Positions 1-5,256 of a stretch of DNA of 8,518 nt are shown piece by piece (within the stretch, counting starts at the first letter, position 1; every line of letters starts with the position of its first letter). The notes below the pieces were generated by a model. The model made no database searches, had not been told where the DNA came from, and was given only the letters and a program-made list of their open reading frames with translations. The stretch is from Thauera sp. UBA6194 (GTDB taxonomy: Bacteria > Pseudomonadota > Gammaproteobacteria > Burkholderiales > Rhodocyclaceae), in NCBI GenBank assembly GCA_002422685.1, contig DITC01000040.1, forward strand, positions 8,006 to 16,523. The letters run 5' to 3'. A program made the translations under genes and the position numbers.

Positions 1-989
1 TGCTGGCCGTGCATGGCAACGAGATATTCAGCGCGGCGCAGGCGCGTGGCGTGATGGTGGCCTTCGAGGCCGCGGTCGCCGGTGGCATCCCGATCATCAA
101 GGCGCTGCGCGAAGGCCTCACCGCCAACCGCATCGAATGGCTGGCCGGCATCATCAACGGCACGACCAACTTCATCCTGTCCGAGATGCGCGACAAGGGC
201 CTGCCCTTTGCCGAGGTGCTCAAGGAGGCGCAGGCGCTCGGCTATGCCGAGGCCGACCCGACCTTCGACATCGAGGGCGTGGACGCCGCGCACAAGGCCA
301 CGATCATGAGCGCGATCGCCTTCGGCATCCCGATGCAGTTCGACAAGGCCTACATCGAAGGCATCAGCAAGCTCGACTCGGTCGACATCGCCTACGCCGA
401 GCAGCTCGGCTATCGCATCAAGCTGCTGGGGATCGCGCGCCGGCGCGACAACGGCGTCGAGTTGCGCGTGCATCCGACCCTGATCCCGGAGAAGCGCCTG
501 ATCGCCAACGTGGATGGCGCCATGAACGCCGTGCTCGTGCAAGGCGACGCCGTCGGCGCGACGCTCTACTACGGCAAGGGTGCCGGCGCCGAGCCTACCG
601 CCTCGGCCGTGATCGCCGATCTGGTCGACGTCACCCGCCTGCACACCTCCGACCCCGAGCACCGCGTGCCGCATCTGGCCTTCCAGCCCGATCAGGTGCG
701 CGATGTGCCGGTGCTGCCGATCGAGGAGGTCGTGACCTCCTACTACCTGCGCATGCGCGTCGAGGACAAACCGGGGGTGCTCGCCGACATCACCCGCATC
801 CTCGCCGACAGCGACATCTCGATCGAGGCGCTGAGCCAGAAGCAGGCAGCCGAGGGCGAAACCCACACCGACATCATCCTGCTCACCCATCAGACGGTCG
901 AGAAGCGCGCCAATGCCGCGATCGCCCGCATCGAGGCCTTGCCGGTGGTGCAGGGCAAGGTCACCAAGCTGCGCATGGAAAGCCTGTGA
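1..989 (+). CDS. hom: homoserine dehydrogenase, C-terminal part (5' end outside window)
   Basis: Catalyses NAD(P)H-dependent reduction of aspartate semialdehyde to homoserine in the cytoplasm, the branch point to threonine and methionine. The frame is open from base 3 and reads LAVHGNEIF. About 328 residues are visible; family members with an ACT domain are about 435 residues, so roughly 105-110 N-terminal residues, including the Rossmann glycine motif, lie upstream. The visible part has the family signature (GYAEADPTFDIEGVDAAHK, bases about 240-298) and the conserved GIINGTTNFILSEM stretch. A C-terminal ACT domain begins near YYLRMRVEDKPGVLADITRIL (about base 740), as expected for allosteric control by amino acids. 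The stop is TGA 987-989. A strong terminator follows at once, so thrC, often the next gene in betaproteobacteria, is not co-transcribed here. Family identification is secure from motifs; nothing looks broken. Confidence 0.96.
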   Translation, partial: LAVHGNEIFSAAQARGVMVAFEAAVAGGIPIIKALREGLTANRIEWLAGIINGTTNFILSEMRDKGLPFAEVLKEAQALGYAEADPTFDIEGVDAAHKATIMSAIAFGIPMQFDKAYIEGISKLDSVDIAYAEQLGYRIKLLGIARRRDNGVELRVHPTLIPEKRLIANVDGAMNAVLVQGDAVGATLYYGKGAGAEPTASAVIADLVDVTRLHTSDPEHRVPHLAFQPDQVRDVPVLPIEEVVTSYYLRMRVEDKPGVLADITRILADSDISIEALSQKQAAEGETHTDIILLTHQTVEKRANAAIARIEALPVVQGKVTKLRMESL

Positions 990-1012
990 AGCTGCTCGAG
1001 GTGTGCTGACCG

Positions 1013-1049
1013 AAGGCCGCGCCCCTGACCGGGTGCGGCCTTCTTGCTT
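1013..1049 (+). terminator. intrinsic terminator after hom
   Basis: Arms AAGGCCGCGCCC (1013-1024) and GGGTGCGGCCTT (1031-1042) form a 12-bp stem with one G-U pair around a 6-base loop. The stem is followed by TTCTTGCTT on the RNA-like strand. It lies 23 bases after the hom stop codon and 38 bases before yiiM, so it separates the two transcripts. Confidence 0.85.
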
Positions 1050-1051
1050 GT

Positions 1052-1079
1052 GGGCTCGCCGAGCCCCGTTCCGAGGAAC
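1052..1079 (+). promoter_or_regulatory. tandem small dyads covering the yiiM ribosome binding site
   Basis: GGGCTC (1052-1057) and GAGCCC (1061-1066) form a perfect 6-bp hairpin with a 3-base loop. It is followed directly by the palindrome GTTCCGAGGAAC (1068-1079), which contains the Shine-Dalgarno GAGGAA (1073-1078). The second dyad could fold only as a 4-bp stem with a 4-base loop. The hairpin may be part of the termination zone after hom, or may tune yiiM translation; neither role is shown by the sequence. Confidence 0.3.
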
Positions 1080-1087
1080 CGAAACGT

Positions 1088-1753
1088 ATGAAGACCAATG
1101 TGGATCAGGTGTTCACCGGCCGGGTGGGCATGCTGCTGCCCAGCGGCGAGGCGAGCGGCATCGTCAAGTCGGCCGTCGCGGGACGGCTCATGCTGGGCGC
1201 GACCGGGCTCGAGGGCGACGAGCAGGCCGATCTGCGCCACCACGGCGGTGTGGACAAGGCGCTGCACCATTATCCGGTCGAGCACTATGCGGTGCTGGCG
1301 GCCGAGTGGCCGCAGTGTGCGGACAAGGTGGGCGCGGGCTTTCTCGGTGAGAACATCAGCACGCATGGGCTGACCGAGCACGACCTGTGCATCGGCGACG
1401 TGCTCGCCCTGGGGGCGGCGCGCGTGCAGGTCAGCCAGACGCGCTCGCCGTGCTGGAAGATCGATCTGCGCCTCAAGGTGGAGGGGGCCTCGCGCTTCGT
1501 CGAGGCGGCCGGCATCACCGGCTGGTACTACCGTGTGCTGCAAGCGGGCGAAATCGGCGCGGGTGACACGCTCGAGCTGCTCGAACGCCCCAACCCCTGG
1601 CTCACGTTGGCGCATTACTGGGATTCCGTGACGGCGCACCGCCCTGATCCGGAGCTGCTGCGCCGCATCGCCGCCGCCCCGGGCCTGGCCGCCGACAAGG
1701 CCAAGCGCTGGGTCGAGCGGGCGGACTGGCTGGTGTCGAATGGCGAAAAGTGA
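1088..1753 (+). CDS. yiiM: YiiM-type MOSC domain protein
   Basis: 221 residues, closely matching E. coli YiiM over the full length. MOSC proteins bind or use the molybdenum cofactor; YiiM is linked in E. coli to detoxification of N-hydroxylated bases such as 6-hydroxylaminopurine. Visible family motifs are GLEGDEQADLRHHGG (about residues 40-54), DKALHHYP (56-63), GFLGENIST (84-92), and SQTRSPCWKI with the conserved Cys122, the presumed Moco-contacting cysteine. The last ~60 residues (from about NPWLTLAHYW) fit the C-terminal helical '3-alpha' domain specific to YiiM. The ATG at 1088 was chosen because GAGGAA (1073-1078) lies 9 bases upstream. The gene stands alone between the hom terminator and a small membrane-protein gene. 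Role in Moco-dependent detoxification is inferred from the family. Confidence 0.93.
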   Translation: MKTNVDQVFTGRVGMLLPSGEASGIVKSAVAGRLMLGATGLEGDEQADLRHHGGVDKALHHYPVEHYAVLAAEWPQCADKVGAGFLGENISTHGLTEHDLCIGDVLALGAARVQVSQTRSPCWKIDLRLKVEGASRFVEAAGITGWYYRVLQAGEIGAGDTLELLERPNPWLTLAHYWDSVTAHRPDPELLRRIAAAPGLAADKAKRWVERADWLVSNGEK

Positions 1754-1906
1754 GCGGGCCGTGGCGGGCGAACCACCTGGCGATTCGCTGTGCGCCTGCG
1801 TCCGCGGCATGCGCCGTGGGCGGCCGGAGCATCTGCCGCGTCAGGCTGTCGAGCTTTATTCGATGATTGCGCCTAGACTCGAATCTGGCGCCCGGGGAGT
1901 GACCGC
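1754..1906. other. intergenic gap between yiiM and the small membrane gene
   Basis: This gap of about 150 bases has no convincing gene. No clear terminator with a T-tract follows yiiM. A weak -10-like hexamer TAGACT (1874-1879) lies 28 bases before the next start, but no good -35 box is seen at the right distance, so promoter assignment is only tentative. Reading frames through the region are shadows. Confidence 0.4.
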
Positions 1907-2029
1907 ATGGCTTTCAAGCTCACCGTCTTTGTCGCGATCCTGATCGCCATTGCCGTGCTCGGCACGCGCGGCTATCGCCGTGCGGTTCAGCGCTTCGAAG
2001 CGCAGCAGGGCGACGACTGCGGGCAGTGA
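1907..2029 (+). CDS. 40-residue single-pass membrane peptide
   Basis: A short gene that I do not recognise by name. It encodes 40 residues: a two-part protein with one hydrophobic segment (about residues 4-18, LTVFVAILIAIAVL), then a basic stretch GTRGYRRAVQRF, then an acidic/polar tail ending QGDDCGQ. The layout predicts a single-pass inner-membrane protein with the positively charged part in the cytoplasm. Support for a real gene is GGGGAG (1894-1899) 7 bases before the ATG, GC-ending codons, and the absence of any overlapping gene. It precedes dodecin by 43 bases on the same strand, so the two may share a transcript. No function can be assigned; the single cysteine near the C terminus is notable but unexplained. 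Confidence 0.65.
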   Translation: MAFKLTVFVAILIAIAVLGTRGYRRAVQRFEAQQGDDCGQ

Positions 2030-2058
2030 GCCCGAGCGCCGATCCATCCCCAAACGAC

Positions 2059-2067
2059 GAGGAGGAA
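2059..2067 (+). promoter_or_regulatory. strong Shine-Dalgarno of the dodecin gene
   Basis: GAGGAGGAA lies 5 bases before ATG 2073. It is the best match to the anti-Shine-Dalgarno among the gene starts examined here, suggesting efficient translation. It also rules out the longer in-frame start at 1950. Confidence 0.75.
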
Positions 2068-2072
2068 TACGC

Positions 2073-2285
2073 ATGTCAGGACACGTCTACAAGCTGGTCG
2101 AGGTCGTGGGTTCGTCGAGCGAAGGGACCGACGCCGCGATTCGTGCGGCGATCGAAACCGCCGCGAAGTCCATCCGTCACATCGACTGGTTCGAGGTGGT
2201 CGAAACCCGTGGTCATGTGGTCGATGGCAAGGTCGCGCACTTTCAGGTGACGCTGAAGATCGGTTTCCGGCTCGAGGCCGACTGA
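2073..2285 (+). CDS. dodecin family flavin-binding protein
   Basis: 70 residues, the usual dodecin length. Dodecins assemble into hollow dodecamers that bind pairs of flavins (FMN, FAD, riboflavin or lumichrome) in the cytoplasm, serving as flavin storage and protecting from photochemical damage. The sequence shows the typical pattern: MSGHVYKLVEVVGSS first strand, a helix TDAAIRAAIETAAKSI, then HIDWFEVVETRGHV with Trp39 (the residue that stacks on the flavin), and AHFQVTLKIGFRL with Gln58 (the flavin-contacting glutamine). No part is missing. Start choice rests on the strong GAGGAGGAA ribosome binding site. The neighbours are a small membrane-peptide gene upstream and, across a hairpin, a convergent DUF533 gene; neither suggests a specific flavin pathway. 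Confidence 0.95.
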   Translation: MSGHVYKLVEVVGSSSEGTDAAIRAAIETAAKSIRHIDWFEVVETRGHVVDGKVAHFQVTLKIGFRLEAD

Positions 2286-2309
2286 GACTGAATCAGCAGG
2301 GCTGTGAAT

Positions 2310-2346
2310 CACGTGGGGACGAGGGATCGAAGCCCGTCCCCACGTG
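2310..2346. terminator. 12-bp inverted repeat between convergent dodecin and DUF533 genes
   Basis: CACGTGGGGACG (2310-2321) and CGTCCCCACGTG (2335-2346) are perfect complements around a 13-base loop. It lies 24 bases after the dodecin stop and 22 bases beyond the DUF533 stop, in the position of a shared bidirectional terminator. Neither strand has a T-tract after the stem, so intrinsic termination is less certain than for the other terminators here; it may instead stabilise 3' ends. Confidence 0.6.
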
Positions 2347-2368
2347 GCGCCGTGCGTGCGTGCAAGGC

Positions 2369-3235
2369 TCAGACCGGTACTGCGCCCGTGATCTGGTGCA
2401 GGCGGGACACGGTCGCGCCGTCGAGTTGCAGGGCCTGTGCGAGCTGGCGCATGTAGGCCATCTCGGCGGGAGTGTCGAGGTCGATCGCGAGCAGCGATGC
2501 GGCATAGACCTCGGCGGCCACGGCCGTGTTCGGCACGTCGCGCACGAGGCCGGCCAAGTCGAGCGGGCGGCGCAGTTCGCTGACGATGAACTGGCGCTCG
2601 TCCTCGCTCAGGCCGTCGGCGCCGACCTTGCCGACGATGCGCTGGACTTCGTCCTCGCCGAGCTCGCCATCGGCTTTGGCGGCAGAGATCATCGCGCGCA
2701 GAACCAGGGCTTCGGATTCGGGCCCGGTCATGGTCTGGACGTCTTCAGGGGCGAATCCCGGCATGGTCCCGGAGCTGGCCTGATCGCGCCGCTTGTCGGT
2801 CCAATTCTTGAGCGCGGCCATGGCGATGGTGGCCAGGATGGCCATGCCGGCGGTGCTGCCGCCCGAAGAGCCGGCCGAGCCGGCGCTGCGCTGTCCGCCG
2901 CCGAGCAGGCCACCGAGCAGGTCGCCGATGCCGCCGCCCGAAGGCGCTGCCGGCGGGTTGCCCGCCGAGCCGGAAAGCGCGCCGCCGAGCAGGTCGCCCA
3001 GGCCACCGGCGCCACCCGCGCCGGCGCTGCCGCCGCCGCCCAGGACGCCGCCGAGGAGGTCGCCGAGTCCGCCGCCGCCGGCCGGCCTTGCACCGCCGGA
3101 GGACTGTGCGCCACCGAGCAGGCCGCCGAGCAGGTCGCCAATGCCGCCGCTACCGACCGCATGGTCCAGACGCGACCGGCCCTGACTTGCCATGCCTTGC
3201 TGAAGGATCTGACCGAGAATGTTTCCCAGGCTCAT
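2369..3235 (-). CDS. DUF533/TerB-like protein with N-terminal GDLLGG repeats
   Basis: 288 residues. The C-terminal half (from about residue 165, PEDVQTMTGPESEALVLRAM) matches the DUF533 (YebE-type) TerB-like helical domain, with the characteristic RAMISAAKADGELGEDE stretch. The N-terminal half is low complexity, rich in Gly, Ser and Ala, with four near-repeats of G(I/L)GDLLGGxLxG at about residues 31-42, 56-67, 78-89 and 102-113, and a degenerate fifth (LGNILGQILQQG) at 3-14. A hydrophobic segment (AGMAILATIAMAALKNW, 129-145) separates the halves. The function of DUF533 proteins is unknown; membrane association is plausible. The start was set at 3235, not the longer frame start at 3313, because the methionine follows GGGAG (3242-3246) by 6 bases and MSLGNILGQIL is a sensible N terminus. 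It is transcribed alone after the amiC terminator. Confidence 0.87.
   Translation of the reverse strand: MSLGNILGQILQQGMASQGRSRLDHAVGSGGIGDLLGGLLGGAQSSGGARPAGGGGLGDLLGGVLGGGGSAGAGGAGGLGDLLGGALSGSAGNPPAAPSGGGIGDLLGGLLGGGQRSAGSAGSSGGSTAGMAILATIAMAALKNWTDKRRDQASSGTMPGFAPEDVQTMTGPESEALVLRAMISAAKADGELGEDEVQRIVGKVGADGLSEDERQFIVSELRRPLDLAGLVRDVPNTAVAAEVYAASLLAIDLDTPAEMAYMRQLAQALQLDGATVSRLHQITGAVPV
2905..3142 (-). repeat. four in-frame coding repeats of 22-25 codons
   Basis: On the plus strand the core GAGCAGGTCGCC, or GAGGAGGTCGCC in one copy, starts at 2915, 2987, 3053 and 3128, flanked by similar GCC-rich sequence. The spacings of 72, 66 and 75 bases are all multiples of three, so the repeats are in frame and encode the GDLLGG units of the DUF533-type protein. 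Identity at DNA level indicates duplication or ongoing slippage/recombination. Confidence 0.85.
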
Positions 3236-3266
3236 GAGCGGCTCCCGTGTGTTCGTAGAAGATGGC

Positions 3267-3272
3267 ATTGTA
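3267..3272 (-). promoter_or_regulatory. candidate -10 box for the DUF533 gene
   Basis: The minus strand reads TACAAT, five of six matches to TATAAT, about 32 bases upstream of the start codon and after the amiC terminator. A convincing -35 box at 16-18 bases upstream is not seen, so this is only a weak promoter call. Confidence 0.35.
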
Positions 3273-3311
3273 CTCCCGGCGCACGGTGCGTCCGCGGCGT
3301 TTTCAGCGCAC

Positions 3312-3348
3312 AAGGAAGCAAAGCGCCGCGCGTAGACTGGCGCGGCGC
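3312..3348 (-). terminator. intrinsic terminator after amiC
   Basis: Arms at 3323-3331 and 3340-3348 (GCGCCGCGC / GCGCGGCGC) form a 9-bp all-GC stem with an 8-base loop. Read on the minus strand, the stem is followed by TTTGCTTCCTT (3322-3312). It starts 38 bases after the amiC stop and separates tsaE-amiC from the DUF533 gene. Confidence 0.82.
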
Positions 3349-3385
3349 CGGGTTTTCGGGCGAGCGGTGATCGTGGCGGGGGGCT

Positions 3386-4771
3386 TCAGTCCAGGCGCGC
3401 GACGCGCGTCGGCGTCGCAGGGGCGTGGTCCTTGAAGTAGCGCTTGATGCCGCGCATCAGGGCGTTGGCCATTTTTTCCTGGTAAGCCTCGTCGTTGAGG
3501 CGGCGCTCTTCCAGCGGGTTGCTGATGAAGGCGGTCTCGACCAGCACCGAGGGGATGTCCGGTGCGCGCAGCACGGCAAAGCCGGCCTGTTCGACTTCGG
3601 GTTTGTGCAGGCGGTTGATGGTGCCCAACTCGCCGAGCATCGCGCGTCCGAGCCTGAAGCTGTCGTTGATGGTCGCCGTCTGCGACAGGTCGAGCAGGGT
3701 GCGCGCGAGGTGGCCGTCCTGGCGCGACAGATTGACTCCGCCCACCAGATCGGCGTCGTTTTCCTTGCGTGCCAGCCAGCGTGCGGCCGAGCTCGACGCG
3801 CCGCGCTCGGAGAGCACATACACCGAGCTGCCGTTGGCTTCGGGGCGCACGAAGGCGTCGGCGTGGATGGACACGAACAGGTCCGCACGCACGCGCCGCG
3901 CGCGCGCGACGCGCTGATGCAGCGGCACGAAGTAATCGCCGTCGCGGGTCAGCACCGCACGCAGGCCGGGCTCGGCGTCGATCTTGCGCTTGAGGCGGCG
4001 TGCGATCGAGAGCGTCACGTTCTTTTCGTAGCTGCCGCCGCGGCCGATCGCGCCCGGGTCTTCACCGCCGTGTCCGGCATCGAGCACTACGGTGTACAGC
4101 CGGTTGACCGCGGGCTGTGCGCCTCTGGCGCGGGGGGTGGGCTGGCTCGGCTTGCGACCCGCCACGGTGGATGCGTCGCGCCCGCTGTCGCCCATGGCCG
4201 CGTCCATGGGTGAATCCTTGAGGATCAGGGCCATGAGCGGGTCGTGCGCTTCGTTCGGGTGCAGGTCGACGACCAGCCGGTGGCCATAGTCGCCGATCGG
4301 TGCGAGCGTGAAGATCTGCGGCTCGACCGGAATCTTGAGTTCGACGACCACGCGGATCACGCCCGGCCGGTTCTGCCCGGCCCGGATGCGGCGGATGTAG
4401 GGGTCGCCGTCGAGGACCTTGGACGGCAGGGACTGAAGCACGTCGTTGAGCTCGACGCCGTGCAGGTCGACCACGAGGCGGTCGGGGCCCTGCACCAGCA
4501 TGTGCTCGAAGCGCAGCGACGACATTCCCTCGAGCGTGATGCGGCTGTACTCGGGCGAGGGCCACACGCGCACGGCGACCAGGCTGGTGCTGGCGGCGTG
4601 GCCCACCGGGCTGACGAGCAGGGCGAGCGACGCGCCGGCAAACTTGAGCAGGCGCCGGCGGCTGAACGGCGCTGCGCGCCCGTCGCTGGGCAGCGCGCGC
4701 GCGTCCGTGCTCAGATCGGTCGGGGCGTCGGGTCCGCGCCCCGCAAAGCTTTCACCAGTTCGATCGTGCAT
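3386..4771 (-). CDS. amiC: N-acetylmuramoyl-L-alanine amidase, AmiB/AmiC type, Tat-exported
   Basis: 461 residues. It cleaves the amide bond between N-acetylmuramic acid and the stem peptide, splitting septal peptidoglycan so daughter cells can separate. A twin-arginine signal (SRRRLLKFAGASLALL, residues 37-52) ends near GHA-A (59/60), so export is by Tat, as for E. coli AmiC. An AMIN domain (about 62-171) should target the septum. After a linker comes the Amidase_3 catalytic domain (about 226-447) with zinc ligands His234 (DAGHGG), Glu249 (YEKN), His303 (SIHAD) and catalytic Glu412 (VETAFISN). The segment KENDADLVGG...LLDLSQ (about 336-364) corresponds to the regulatory insertion of AmiB/AmiC enzymes that are activated by EnvC/NlpD-type partners. 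Translation starts inside tsaE, a 61-base overlap; no nearer in-frame ATG or GTG exists before the Tat motif, so coupling to tsaE is likely. The first 36 residues before the Tat motif are unusually long. Confidence 0.95.
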   Translation of the reverse strand: MHDRTGESFAGRGPDAPTDLSTDARALPSDGRAAPFSRRRLLKFAGASLALLVSPVGHAASTSLVAVRVWPSPEYSRITLEGMSSLRFEHMLVQGPDRLVVDLHGVELNDVLQSLPSKVLDGDPYIRRIRAGQNRPGVIRVVVELKIPVEPQIFTLAPIGDYGHRLVVDLHPNEAHDPLMALILKDSPMDAAMGDSGRDASTVAGRKPSQPTPRARGAQPAVNRLYTVVLDAGHGGEDPGAIGRGGSYEKNVTLSIARRLKRKIDAEPGLRAVLTRDGDYFVPLHQRVARARRVRADLFVSIHADAFVRPEANGSSVYVLSERGASSSAARWLARKENDADLVGGVNLSRQDGHLARTLLDLSQTATINDSFRLGRAMLGELGTINRLHKPEVEQAGFAVLRAPDIPSVLVETAFISNPLEERRLNDEAYQEKMANALMRGIKRYFKDHAPATPTRVARLD

Positions 4772-5241
4772 GTTCGCCCCGCTTCCGTGTTGCTGCGAAT
4801 CTCCACAAAACGCCCTTCATCGGCCGGGCTCAGGCTTATTTCGACATCGGGAGATGGCAGATAGGGAACGGCCTTGTCGGGCCATTCCACCAGGCACACC
4901 CCTTGTCCTGCGAAATATTCGTCGAGTCCTGCGTCCAGATATTCTTCGGGTGAATTGAAGCGATAAAAATCAAAGTGATATAAGTCTAATCTAGAAACTA
5001 CGTAAGGTTCAATCAAGGTGTAGGTCGGACTCTTCACCTTGCCCTCGTGACCGAGCGCACGCAGCACGCCGCGGGTGAGGGTGGTCTTGCCCATGCCGAG
5101 GTTGCCCTGCAGCCAGATCTGCAGCCCGGGCTGCAGGGTTGCGGCCAGCGCGCGACCGAGCGCTTCGGTGTCTTTCTCCGTGTGCAAGTGCGCGCGCAGG
5201 CGCACGCCGCTATCATCGGCGGCCTGAATCAACTCGATCAT
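4711..5241 (-). CDS. tsaE: tRNA N6-adenosine threonylcarbamoyltransferase complex ATPase TsaE
   Basis: 176 residues. TsaE is the ATPase that drives the TsaB-TsaD complex in making t6A at position 37 of ANN-decoding tRNAs. The Walker A motif is GNLGMGKT (46-53), followed by the family hallmarks SPTYTL (71-76), YHFDFYR (88-94) and VEWPD (118-122). ATG 5241 was chosen because AGAGG (minus strand, 5251-5247) lies 5 bases upstream and MIEL... fits family length. The minus frame stays open far upstream to 6381, but that extension is antisense to queG and is not coding. The gene overlaps amiC by 61 bases and is divergent from queG with only 15 bases between start codons. Codons from about TYTL to EEY are strikingly AT-rich, including two TTA codons (4987-4989 and 4981-4983) and an AGA, unlike the rest of the gene. 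Confidence 0.95.
   Translation of the reverse strand: MIELIQAADDSGVRLRAHLHTEKDTEALGRALAATLQPGLQIWLQGNLGMGKTTLTRGVLRALGHEGKVKSPTYTLIEPYVVSRLDLYHFDFYRFNSPEEYLDAGLDEYFAGQGVCLVEWPDKAVPYLPSPDVEISLSPADEGRFVEIRSNTEAGRTCTIELVKALRGADPTPRPI
4939..5016. other. AT-rich rare-codon island inside tsaE
   Basis: Bases 4951-5010 contain 18 G or C out of 60 (30%) by direct count, while flanking genes are obviously GC-rich. On the coding strand it uses TTG, ATT, CCT, GTA, GTT, TCT, AGA, TTA, TTA, TAT, TTT, GAT, AAT and TCA, mostly codons disfavoured elsewhere in the window. The encoded residues are normal TsaE sequence, so the reading frame is intact. Confidence 0.8.
4955..4984 (+). promoter_or_regulatory. candidate sigma-70 promoter inside tsaE pointing to queG
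   Basis: TTGAAG (4955-4960), an 18-base spacer, then TGATATAAG (4976-4984), giving a TATAAG -10 box with an extended TGn. A start near 4991 would give queG a leader of about 265 bases antisense to tsaE. The AT-rich setting raises the chance of a spurious match. A competing minus-strand match, TTGATT (5016-5011), 17 bases, TAGATT (4993-4988), points towards amiC. Confidence 0.35.
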
Positions 5242-5256
5242 TGGAACCTCTTGACG

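Noticed and set aside
890..1810. A 306-residue minus-strand frame across yiiM.
   Set aside because: It is antisense to a well-supported YiiM homologue and reads as Arg/Ala/His-rich shadow translation typical of GC-rich DNA.
2905..3142. Regularly spaced direct repeats resembling a CRISPR array.
   Set aside because: Spacing is always a multiple of three, the 'spacers' are similar to each other, and the whole is in frame within a protein gene.
2360..3370. A 336-residue plus-strand frame with repeated EQATEQVA-like units that could suggest a coiled-coil repeat protein.
   Set aside because: It is antisense to the DUF533 gene; its repeats are the complement of the GDLLGG coding repeats, and it has no credible ribosome binding site or domain.
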